From contig NZ_JAPEOR010000001.1 in NCBI RefSeq assembly GCF_026341125.1, forward strand, positions 3,782,001-3,846,000: a stretch of DNA of 64,000 bases. Direction: 5' to 3'. Origin of the DNA: Streptomyces sp. NBC_01142 (lineage in GTDB: Bacteria > Actinomycetota > Actinomycetes > Streptomycetales > Streptomycetaceae). How positions within the stretch are numbered: the first letter of the stretch is position 1; every line of letters begins with the position of its first letter. Under the pieces are notes generated by a model, which worked only from the letters and a program-made list of their open reading frames with translations, did no database searches and was not told the origin of the DNA. Shown here in pieces: positions 7,804 through 15,692 of the stretch. A program made the translations under genes and the position numbers.

Positions 7804-8978
7804 TAGTGTCTCGTGATTCTGTTCATGTCAGTTCGAGTTGTTATTGACGAGTTTCTTCACGTTGGTCGCGACGAGTCGGACCTTCGCGAGGACCTCGCCG
7901 GAGGTCGCGGTCCAGGTGAACGGTTTCGCTGTCGTGTTCCAGGAGTTGATGTAGTCGCGGATCTGTTTGATCAGGACGTTGACGCTGGAGAACGTGCCGC
8001 GGCGGATGGATTGCCGGGTGAGGATTCCGAACCAGATCTCGATCTGGTTCAGCCACGAAGAACCGACGGGAGTGAAATGGAAGTGGACTTGCCGGTTCTT
8101 GACCAGCCACTCCTTGACCTCGGGTGTGGTGTGCGTCGAGAGGTTGTCCAGGACGACATGGATGTCCTTCCCGGCGTACGGTTTCACCGCCTTCTTCAAG
8201 AAGGCCAGGAAATCCTTGCCGTTCCGGGTCGGCCTGCACTCGCCGAGCACTTCACCGGTGGTCACGTTCAGGGCGGCGAACAGGTTCGTGGTGCCGTGCC
8301 GGACGTAGTCGGCGGTGCGCTGCTCGCTCGCCGCGAAGGCGACCGGCAGCACCGGCTGGGTCCGGTCCAGAGCCTGGATCTGCGTCTTCTCGTCGATCGA
8401 GAGGACCACCGCGCCACCCGGCGGAGCCAGATACAGGCCGATCACATCGGCCACTTTCTCCGCGAACGCGGGGTCTTTGGAAATCTTGAAGGTACCCAAC
8501 CGGTGCGGCTTCAGGCTCTCCTCCCGCCAGACGCGCGCAATGTAGTGCCAGGACACGGTGATGTTCTCGGCCCGCTCCAGATACTTCGCCAACTCCCGCG
8601 TGGACCAGTGCGAAAGCCCCGTACGGTCCGGCGGCGTCATGCGCGTCAGCGCAATCACCCGGGCCCGCACCCGCGCCGGCACCTGCTCCCGCGCGCCACC
8701 AGGACGCTCACCTTCCAGCCCGGCCAGGCCCTGCTCGGCATAGCGGATCTTCCAGCGGTCCACGGTCGGCAGCGACACCCCGAGCAGCTCGGCAATGTCC
8801 TTGCGCCGACGCCCCTCACTCGACCACAGCACGATCCGGCCCCGCGTTGCCATGTCCGCAGGAACATCCCGACTGTTCACCAACTCCCGCAACTCGGCGG
8901 CCTGTTCCACGGAGAGCTCCACACCAGAAGACCCTGCCATACAAGATCAAGTAACGCTGACGGAATCACGAGACACTA
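7804..8978. mobile_element. IS630-family element
   Basis: Ends are TAGTGTCTCGTGATTC (7804-7819) and its complement GAATCACGAGACACTA (8963-8978), a perfect 16-base inverted repeat including the TA. Insertion at a TA dinucleotide is the hallmark of the IS630/Tc1/mariner superfamily. The element is 1175 bp with a single intact transposase gene. Confidence 0.92.
7828..8940 (-). CDS. IS630-family transposase
   Basis: A 370-residue intact DDE transposase. The N-terminus has a helix-turn-helix pair (RRRKDIAELLGVSLPTVDRW and a winged second domain). The catalytic core has VVLSIDEKTQIQ (first Asp), HVVLDNLSTHTTPEV (second Asp) and HFTPVGSSWLNQIEIWF with the terminal acidic residue. It is read towards the GAF gene, so readthrough could transcribe that operon. 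Nothing suggests inactivation. Confidence 0.93.
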   Translation of the reverse strand: MAGSSGVELSVEQAAELRELVNSRDVPADMATRGRIVLWSSEGRRRKDIAELLGVSLPTVDRWKIRYAEQGLAGLEGERPGGAREQVPARVRARVIALTRMTPPDRTGLSHWSTRELAKYLERAENITVSWHYIARVWREESLKPHRLGTFKISKDPAFAEKVADVIGLYLAPPGGAVVLSIDEKTQIQALDRTQPVLPVAFAASEQRTADYVRHGTTNLFAALNVTTGEVLGECRPTRNGKDFLAFLKKAVKPYAGKDIHVVLDNLSTHTTPEVKEWLVKNRQVHFHFTPVGSSWLNQIEIWFGILTRQSIRRGTFSSVNVLIKQIRDYINSWNTTAKPFTWTATSGEVLAKVRLVATNVKKLVNNNSN

Positions 8979-9034
8979 GGGCATGCGTCCGTAGAATTCC
9001 ATACTTCACGACAGACCGCCCGGAGTTGACGGTC

Positions 9035-9058
9035 TCAGTGACTCAGTGACTCAGTGAC
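9035..9058. repeat. Short tandem repeat, 3 x 8 bp
   Basis: TCAGTGAC is repeated three times in perfect tandem, just right of the IS630 element. It is probably a replication-slippage product or a small protein-binding array. Confidence 0.8.
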
Positions 9059-9179
9059 GTTGACGTCAGTGGCTTAGTGATGCAAACGTGCACCGCCGGA
9101 TCAGCGCCTGAGGGGCGGTGTGCATCGGCTCGGGCCGACGATGCTGCCACAGCCGGTAGAAGCGGCCGTCGGCGTCGTT

Positions 9180-9640
9180 GAAGCCCAGGCGCTGGTCGCC
9201 GTGCCCGGACGCTGTCTGCGGATCAAGGACAACGTCATCGTCCTCCCACGCGATGCGCTGGCCGGACGAGATCCGCTCGCCGCAGGAGCTGACGCCGAAA
9301 CCGGCCGACGTGGACGACGGCGAGATCGACGCCGCGATCCAGCTCATGGAGAGGCCGAGGGAAAGAAGCCCCCAAGGCCGAAGGCGAGCAGGAGCCCGGC
9401 GGGGGACTGGTCGTCGACCTGATGGCCGCGCTGAACGCGTCGGTGGAAGCCGCCCGGGAAGCACGCGGCGAAGGCGAGCACGCCACCGTGCACGAGATGC
9501 CGAAGAAGACATCCGGGAGGAAGACGACCGCGGCCACCAAGAGCACGGCCAAGAAAACAAGCGCCAAGAAGACGTCCGCACACCACGGCCGAGGCCGGCA
9601 CGGTCACGCGATGGTTCTGTCACTCCCCAAGTCACCCGTA
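9180..9640 (+). pseudogene. ku: Ku (non-homologous end-joining) C-terminal remnant
   Basis: Three successive frames reproduce the C-terminal half of bacterial Ku: EAQALVAVPGRCLRIKDNVIVL, then HAMRWPDEIRSPQELTPKPA with DDGEIDAAIQLMER, then LVVDLMAALNASVEAAREAR and HATVHEMPKK with a lysine/alanine/threonine-rich DNA-binding tail (KKTSAKKTSA). Bacterial Ku dimers bind broken DNA ends and recruit LigD. The N-terminal ring-forming half and a segment after QLMER are missing and there are at least two frameshifts, so this copy is dead. The IS630 element lies 200 bp upstream. Confidence 0.85.
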
Positions 9641-9790
9641 CCGCCCAGCGGCACCGAACGCGGGCGCCACCGCCGTGACGCCGCTCCCGCTCCTGACGCG
9701 CGGGCACTGGCGGGAAAGTGGGGGCGGCACGGATCACCGTGGCGGTGAGCCGGGCATGCGAAGACGCGCGTACAGCCGGGCCCTCACGCC

Positions 9791-9838
9791 CGCCTCACCC
9801 GGCACCCGCCTCACCCGGCACCCGCCTCACCCGGCACC
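9791..9838. repeat. 16-bp tandem repeat, three copies
   Basis: CGCCTCACCCGGCACC occurs three times in perfect tandem, followed by a partial fourth. It lies in the 3' end of the DUF6207 remnant on the other strand. Because 16 is not a multiple of three, each added copy shifts the reading frame. Confidence 0.85.
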
Positions 9839-9983
9839 CGCCGCACCGGGCCCGCCCCGGAGGTCTCCCACCACTGGTCCAGCTCGGCCATCGCCGCGAC
9901 GGCGGTATCGCTTCATCCGCAGCAGTGATATCCAGGACCACCAGACCCGGCTCGGACACATGCAGCTCATCAATGCGCTCCAT
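9795..9983 (-). pseudogene. DUF6207-family protein remnant
   Basis: The minus strand encodes ERIDELHVSEPGLVVLDITA and ADEA, then shifts one frame (near 9918) to AAMAELDQWWETSGAGPVRR and VPGE. This is the known pattern of the short Streptomyces DUF6207 proteins, whose function is unknown. The C-terminal part is replaced by the expanded 16-bp repeat and stops early. The gene is inactive. Confidence 0.7.
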
Positions 9984-10252
9984 ACCCGGCCACGACGCCT
10001 CGGCAAGCGCCAGCGGTTCGCCGCCACACACAGATCACCCACACGAGCGGCGCCCGGCCGCCACGTCATCACCGCGCAGGAGTGGAGAGGACGAGCCGGC
10101 ACCGACGGGACCGCCTACCGCCAGGCCCACCAGCGGGCCCTCGCGTGGCGAGCAGGGGCAGGGTGGCGAGGGTCACGGTCACAGACGCCGGAGGTCTGGA
10201 CGTCGACCACATGGTTCCGCCCGCCGAGGTCCACGACTCCAAGTAGGCGGAG
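9984..10252. other. Intergenic stretch without recognisable gene
   Basis: No frame on either strand resembles a known protein. It separates the two decayed or truncated DUF genes. Confidence 0.4.
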
Positions 10253-10903
10253 TTGGGATGGACGCATCATTCCGCGATTCCACTGACGGCTCTGTGCAGT
10301 CTGGGAACGGGGGTGTCGCTCGTCCAGGTGATCGTGGCTGAGCTGCGGAAACTGGTCGAGACGGCCAGCCGAGCTCAGTTCACGAGCGGCGACTACGCAC
10401 TCAAGGTCGAGCCGATGCGCGAGCACGGAGGTGCGTCGCCGACGGACGAGTTGTTCACGGTCAAGGCCTCGCTGTTCCGTCCGTCCGAGGACATCGGGAT
10501 GTCGTGCTCGTCGGTGAAGCAGGCCCGGTGGACCGCCTCGAAGTGGCCGAAGGACCGCCGGGTGTCGGGGGTGTCCTTCACCGCCCACAACATCCTCGCG
10601 TCCCTCGCCGACGACGAGGAACGGTGGGCCACGATCCTGACCCCGCCGCCGGACAAGTCCCGATGGACTCCGGACGAGGCGAGACGCCGGACGGGCCGTC
10701 AGGTCGCCAAGCCCGTCACTCCGCAGGAGAAGGTCAGCGCGATTCACACCCTCGCCCAGGACGAGAAGGTCTCTGAACCGTTTCGGCCGGAGCCGGCGCT
10801 GGCCGAGGGCCGATACGAGGCCGCCCTCAAAGGCGAATGCAAGATCTGGCGAACGCCCGCCGCCGGGCGTGGGCTGCACCGGCAGCCGGTGCCCGGGAGC
10901 TGA
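10253..10903 (+). CDS. DUF6192-like protein, ends probably altered
   Basis: Residues from about 25 onward match the Streptomyces DUF6192 pattern as I recall it: IVAELRKLVETASRAQFTSG, YALKVEPMREHGG, SRWTPDEARRRTGRQVAKPV and TPQEKVSAIHTLAQDE. These proteins look like small DNA-binding or plasmid-associated regulators, but no function is established. The first 25 residues and the last 40 do not fit, suggesting a truncated or fused gene. The start codon is uncertain (TTG at 10253 has no clear ribosome site). Confidence 0.55.
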   Translation: MGWTHHSAIPLTALCSLGTGVSLVQVIVAELRKLVETASRAQFTSGDYALKVEPMREHGGASPTDELFTVKASLFRPSEDIGMSCSSVKQARWTASKWPKDRRVSGVSFTAHNILASLADDEERWATILTPPPDKSRWTPDEARRRTGRQVAKPVTPQEKVSAIHTLAQDEKVSEPFRPEPALAEGRYEAALKGECKIWRTPAAGRGLHRQPVPGS

Positions 10904-10997
10904 GTGTTGCCGGCTCCGCGTGGGAACGGCGCCGAGCGCACGCGGGCCCGCGCGCAACACTGCCCCGGCTCGGCTGGGTTTCCTTCCCCCTTCGACG

Positions 10998-11702
10998 CTA
11001 GATCAGCCCCCCGCACCCGCTACGCCTCCGCGCGGACGTCCAGCCCTGGCGGCGGAGGCTTTCGAAGCCGTCCAGGAGGAGGTCCAGGGCGAATTCGAAC
11101 TCGAACTGGTCGTCGCAGCCGCCACCGACCGTGGAACCCCCGTCGTGTGCGGCCGTTGCGGCCAGTTCCGCGATGTGCGGGTAGCGCGCCGCCAGCCCGG
11201 GGTCCGGCGGGCCGGAGGGGCCCGAGGTGTCGAACAGTTCCTGGCTGAAGCCGAGCAGGCGGCTGCCCATCGCGTGCATGACGTGGTGCGTGAGGTCGGC
11301 GGAGAGGCCGCCGTCCCGGAAGCTGCCGGCCATCGAGTCCAGGTACGCCAGCACGGCCGGGGTGGGGCCGGTCCGCGACTCGATGACCCGGGCCGCCCAG
11401 GGGTGGCGCAGCAGGACCCGCCGGGCCGAGAGGATCCGCCCGCGGACCACGCGCTGCCAGTCGGGGCCCGCGGTCGGCGGGTCGATCTCGCCGACGACGG
11501 CGTCGGCCATGCCGTCGAGCAGCTCCTCCTTGTTGGCCACGTGCTTGTAGAGGGCCATCGGTACGACATCCAGCTCCTGCGCGAGCCTGCGCATGCTGAG
11601 CGCGTCGATGCCGGTGGCATCGGCGAGCGCGACGGCGGCGCGCAGGACGCGGTCCCTGTTCAGGGGGATCCGTTGCGTGTGCGTGGCTTCCTGCCGGGTC
11701 AT
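10998..11702 (-). CDS. TetR-family repressor (TetR_C_1 type)
   Basis: A 234-residue repressor. The N-terminal HTH is LNRDRVLRAAVALADATGID with SMRRLAQELDVVPMALYKHV, typical of TetR proteins close to TetR itself; the C-terminal ligand-binding domain ends FEFALDLLLDGFESL. The ATG at 11702 follows a GGAGGGAAGGGG stretch. It is divergent from a DUF4386 membrane protein, and two 15-bp palindromes lie between the genes, so it most likely represses both. The inducer is unknown. Confidence 0.88.
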   Translation of the reverse strand: MTRQEATHTQRIPLNRDRVLRAAVALADATGIDALSMRRLAQELDVVPMALYKHVANKEELLDGMADAVVGEIDPPTAGPDWQRVVRGRILSARRVLLRHPWAARVIESRTGPTPAVLAYLDSMAGSFRDGGLSADLTHHVMHAMGSRLLGFSQELFDTSGPSGPPDPGLAARYPHIAELAATAAHDGGSTVGGGCDDQFEFEFALDLLLDGFESLRRQGWTSARRRSGCGGLI

Positions 11703-11741
11703 TCCGGTTCGGCCCCTTCCCTCCTCGACAGCGCCCTCTCC

Positions 11742-11794
11742 TTGACGAGTGTACGTCGTACACCTATGATCGCTGCCAGGTGTACGGCGTACAC
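11742..11794 (+). promoter_or_regulatory. Promoter with two TetR operators
   Basis: TTGACG (11742-11747) and TATGAT (11765-11770) are separated by 17 bp and form a near-consensus vegetative promoter for the DUF4386 gene. The palindrome GTGTACGTCGTACAC (11749-11763) fills the spacer and GTGTACGGCGTACAC (11780-11794) lies just downstream. Their centres are 31 bp apart, about three helical turns. Binding of the adjacent TetR protein would block this promoter. Confidence 0.85.
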
Positions 11795-11821
11795 CACCAT
11801 CGAGCGAGGGGTACCGAGAAG

Positions 11822-12526
11822 ATGAGTCCGGACCGGAGAACCGCGGTGGCCGCCGGGTCGCTGTTCCTGCTGACCGAGGCCGCCGCGATAGCCGGGGCGG
11901 TTCTGTACCGCCCCCTGCTGGGCGCGGCGGACGGCCGGCTCGCGCAGGGCGCTGACACACGGGCGCTGCTCGGGGTGCTCTGCGAGGTGGTGCTGGTGGT
12001 GGCGGTGGCCGGTACCGGGGCGGCGCTGTTCCCCGTCCTGCGGCGCCACGGCGAGGGGCTCGCGCTCGGGTACGCCTTCGGGCGGCTGCTGGAGGCGGCC
12101 GTCATCGCCCTCGGGATCGTCGCCGTCCTGGCGCTCGTCACCCTGCGGCGGGACGCGGGGGCGGCGGACGGCGCCGACGTCGCGCTGGCGGCCGTGCACG
12201 ACTGGACGTTCCTGCTCGGGCCCAACATCGCCCTCGGCCTGAACACCGTCCTGCTTGCGTACCTGGCGTACCGCGCACGGCTCGTGCCGCGCTTCATCGC
12301 CGTGCTCGGGCTGGTCGGCGGGCCGCTGATCTGCGCCTCGGCCGTCGCCGTGATGTTCGGGGCCTACGCGCAGCTCTCCGTGGCGGGGGCGGCCGCCGCG
12401 CTCCCGGTGTTCGCCTGGGAGCTGGGGCTGGCCGGGTGGCTGATCGTCAGGGGGTTCGGGCCCGGCTCAGGCGCCGCGTCCCGGGCAGACGGAGAAGTGG
12501 CTGACCCGGCCGGTGTCCGTCGGTGA
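11822..12526 (+). CDS. DUF4386-family membrane protein
   Basis: A 234-residue protein with about six hydrophobic helices (VAAGSLFLLTEAAAIAGAVL, LLGVLCEVVLVVAVAGTGAA, LLEAAVIALGIVAVLALVTL, FIAVLGLVGGPLICASAVAV) and a central DWTFLLGPNIALGLN motif typical of DUF4386. The role of the family is unknown; linkage to a TetR repressor suggests inducible membrane protection or a stress response. The ATG at 11822 follows GAGAAG. Transcription starts at the TetR-controlled promoter described at 11742-11794. Confidence 0.8.
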   Translation: MSPDRRTAVAAGSLFLLTEAAAIAGAVLYRPLLGAADGRLAQGADTRALLGVLCEVVLVVAVAGTGAALFPVLRRHGEGLALGYAFGRLLEAAVIALGIVAVLALVTLRRDAGAADGADVALAAVHDWTFLLGPNIALGLNTVLLAYLAYRARLVPRFIAVLGLVGGPLICASAVAVMFGAYAQLSVAGAAAALPVFAWELGLAGWLIVRGFGPGSGAASRADGEVADPAGVRR

Positions 12527-12544
12527 GGCCGACCCGAGCTTGAC

Positions 12545-12628
12545 GGCGGTGCAGTCCGCTACGAAGCGACCGTGCTGATCGCAGCCATCAACGAATGGCT
12601 GTGACCAGCACTTTCGCAACAGACCCTA
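12545..12628 (+). mobile_element. Right-end remnant of an IS5-type element
   Basis: The plus strand encodes YEATVLIAAINEWL and a stop, resembling the end of IS5-type transposases, followed by TTTCGCAACAGACCC, a typical IS5-type terminal repeat. Only this end survives, abutting the terminal repeat of the next element at 12627. Confidence 0.5.
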
Positions 12629-12826
12629 ACTTGATCTTTAACGTCCGGCGTCGAATGGTGCGTCGAACTTGATCACTCGGTTCGGTAACCGGCGTACACG
12701 GAGGCGGCCTTCGTCTGAACATGTGCTCCGACCAAGGAACACACACGTCCAGCACGAAGGCCGTGAGGATGAGTCTGCTGCATCGCGATGCCCGGCGAGA
12801 GCCGTTGGCGGAACTGTCATGCTTCC

Positions 12827-14454
12827 GGCCCTGTCTCACATTCGGTGGTGACGAAGGGTGAGATCATCCGAGGAGGATGCGGTGGCGGAGGAGGGTGAAG
12901 CCTGCCCGGCCGTGCATCTGCCGCGCGATCAGTTTGGTCTTGGTGTTGACGCCCTCGGTGGGTCCGTTGCTGTACGGGAGTGTGAACGCGGCGATCACAG
13001 CGTCGCGGTCTCGTTCCAGACCTCGGGTGAAGGCGTGCAGATGCGGCAGATCGGCTGTGCGGACCTGGGTGATCCAGAGTTCGAGCGCGTCGGCATTTCC
13101 TGGGTGAGGCTTCAGGAGCTGGGCGAAGGTCCGGATACAGGCGGACAGTTGAGTCGTTTCGGGGCAGGCGGCCGTGAGCCGGGCCAGGAGGTGTCGGTGC
13201 TCGGCCTTGAGGTTGTCGGGCCTGGTGAGCAGCATTCGGGCGAATCTGCGCGGCGAGATGTGGCTGCGGTCGGCGTCCGCGCGGCCTTGGTTGATGTACT
13301 TGTGCAGAAGGTTGAGACAGCCCGTGAACCCGAGGGCTTTGATCTCTTCGAAGAGGTGCAGGACGGGGACGGCGGGGTCCTCAGCCCGGCGTTTGCGCAG
13401 GTGCTCGCGGTAGGGATCGACGAGACTGGCACGGTACTTGGGGACGCGGAGCATCCGTTCGGGCTGGTCGGCGCGGGCGTAGCGTTTGACGGTGTTCAGG
13501 GCCAGTTGCAGTCGGCGGGCGCATTCGAGCAGGCCCACGCCCGCCTCGAGCAGGTCGTGGACCTGGTGCCAGCGTTCCAGGGTCGTCTGTGCACGCGGCC
13601 CCGCATACAGGGGCGCGTCCGGCACGGTAGCCCAGCAGCTGCTGTGGGCCTTGACCTCGCTCAGGGCGGCTTCGCACAGGTTGTGCCACAGGTGCCAGCG
13701 ATCACCAACTTGCACCGCGTCGGGCAGGGCGCGGCGGATAGCCTCGGCGTAGGTCGCGGAGCCGTCACGGCACACGACCTCGATGCCCGGATGCTCACGC
13801 AGCCAGGCTTCCAGGGTGTCGGCCGTGCGGTCGGGCAGCACGTCGATCCGTTCATGGGTCTCGGCGTCGATCACCACGGTGGCATAGCGGTGCCGCCGGC
13901 GCAGGGCGAAGTCGTCGACCCCGATCACGCGGGGCGCCCGCCCGGTGGGCAACGGGATGCGCAACAGGGCGCGCAGGGCAGTGTGACGCGACAGTCCCAT
14001 GGCAAGTATCGCCAGCAGCCGTGCCCCCGCCCGGCCTGCTAACTCCTTGACCACAGCCTTGATTTGCCTGGTCAGACGGGTCGTGCGTCGCTGGTAACGC
14101 TCCAGCACCCCGGGCACCTGCTCGCGGAAGGTCTGCCGGCAGCCGCGCGTGGGACATACCAAGCGTCGCACCCGCACCCGCACCACCACCCGCCGTCCGT
14201 CGACCGGCACGTCGGCCACCGTCCGCAGGTGAGATCCGTGCACCCGCCCCGACGACGCGCCGCACACCGGACAGACCGCGGTGCCCTGCGGAGTCCGTGC
14301 CCGCACCAGAATCCGCTCGCCCTCGTCGGTCACCTCCTCGATGACCAGCGGCGACAGCCCCGAAAACACCACATCCACAAGCTCGTTGACATTCCGCACG
14401 TCATGTCAACGACAAGCCAGCACGCTCTGTCACCACCGAATGTGAGACAGGGCC
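12827..14454. mobile_element. ISL3-family element
   Basis: Perfect 26-base terminal inverted repeats (12827-12852 and 14429-14454; each begins GGCCCTGTCTCACATTCGG from outside). The 8-bp sequence ATGCTTCC lies on both sides (12819-12826 and 14455-14462), the 8-bp target duplication expected for ISL3. The insertion is clean and recent-looking. Confidence 0.95.
12864..14399 (-). CDS. ISL3-family transposase
   Basis: An intact 511-residue protein. The N-terminal zinc-finger region has CPVCGASSGRVHGS and a second Cys pair (LVCPTRGCRQTF). It is followed by HTH-like helices, the DDE core starting RVIGVDDFALRRRHRYATVV, EVVCRDGSATYAEAIRRALP with the second Asp, and the C-terminal PYSNGPTEGVNTKTKLIARQ with the catalytic Glu. 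The length is normal for ISL3. It probably remains functional. Confidence 0.94.
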   Translation of the reverse strand: MRNVNELVDVVFSGLSPLVIEEVTDEGERILVRARTPQGTAVCPVCGASSGRVHGSHLRTVADVPVDGRRVVVRVRVRRLVCPTRGCRQTFREQVPGVLERYQRRTTRLTRQIKAVVKELAGRAGARLLAILAMGLSRHTALRALLRIPLPTGRAPRVIGVDDFALRRRHRYATVVIDAETHERIDVLPDRTADTLEAWLREHPGIEVVCRDGSATYAEAIRRALPDAVQVGDRWHLWHNLCEAALSEVKAHSSCWATVPDAPLYAGPRAQTTLERWHQVHDLLEAGVGLLECARRLQLALNTVKRYARADQPERMLRVPKYRASLVDPYREHLRKRRAEDPAVPVLHLFEEIKALGFTGCLNLLHKYINQGRADADRSHISPRRFARMLLTRPDNLKAEHRHLLARLTAACPETTQLSACIRTFAQLLKPHPGNADALELWITQVRTADLPHLHAFTRGLERDRDAVIAAFTLPYSNGPTEGVNTKTKLIARQMHGRAGFTLLRHRILLG

Positions 14455-15692
14455 ATGCTTCCGGGGCGAGTTCTACTCCTGTCTCACCGCTCGTTCGGAC
14501 GCGTTGTTCGAGCTGGCTGACGCGGTTCTGTGCGGTGACGGGCCGGTGAGGTCTCTGGCCGAGCTGTCGCTGGTGGGCGAGCATCGCCGCGGTCATGGCG
14601 GGCTCTACGCGGCTGTGGCTCATGGACGGGTCGATACCGGCCGGCTGCGGCGGGCACTGGCTGCAGTGCCATTGCCGCGGGCCGACGACGGCCGACTGGT
14701 CCTGGCCGTCGACGTCACCTGCTGGCTGCGGCCCGACGCACACACCTCACCGCAGCGGATCCTGTGTCACACCTACGGACGGGGCAAAGACCAGCACATC
14801 CCTGTCCCCGGCTGGCCGTACTCGATCATCTGCGCGCTCGAGCCAGGCCGCAGCTCGTGGACCGCACCCTTGGACGCGCTCCGCCTGGCGCCTGGCGACG
14901 ATGCTGCCACCGTCACCTCCCGACAGCTTCGCGATCTCCTTGAGCGACTGATCACCGCGGAACAGTGGCAGACCGGGGACCCGGACATCCTCATCATCGC
15001 GGACGCCGGATACGACGCACCACGCCTCGCGTTCCTGCTCAGGGACCTGCCGGTCCAGGTGCTGGCCCGGATGCGCTCGGACCGCGTCCTGCGCAGGGCT
15101 GTCCCGCCCGGCAGCCGCACACGCAGGGCCGCCCTCCCCGGCATGGACGTGAGTTCGTGTTCGGGCAGCCCGAGACCTGGGGCACCCCGGACACCGAAAC
15201 CGTCACTGACACCCGCCTTTACGGCACTGCCATCGCCCGCTCCTGGGACCGGCTCCATCCCAAGCTGACCCACCGCTCCTCGTGGGCCGCGGCGGACGGC
15301 ACCCTCCCGATCGTGGAGGGGACGGTGATCCGCCTGGACATCGACCACCTGCCCAGCGGAGCAACCCCGAGGCCGGTCTGGCTGTGGTGGTCAGGCACCG
15401 ACGCCACCCCAACAGATGCCGATCGCCTCTGGCAGGCATACCTGCGGCGCTTCGACATTGAGCACACCTTCCGCCTGTTCAAACAGACTCTCGGCTGGAC
15501 CTGCCCGAAGATCCGCACTCCAGAGGCGGCGGACCGCTGGACCTGGCTGATCCTCGCTGCCTACACCCAACTGCGTCTCGCCCGTCCGCTTGCCGCCGAC
15601 CTGCGTCGCCCCTGGGAGAAGCCGAGTTCCCCGGACAGACTCACCCCCGCCCGTGTCCGCCGCGACTTCCGGCACATCCGCCCGAAGACCGA

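Noticed and set aside
9791..9838. Short tandem repeats as a CRISPR array
   Set aside because: Units are contiguous with no spacers, and no cas genes are present. No array was seen elsewhere in the window.
10115..10960. 281-codon minus-strand frame
   Set aside because: Antisense to the DUF6192-like gene, with no family resemblance.
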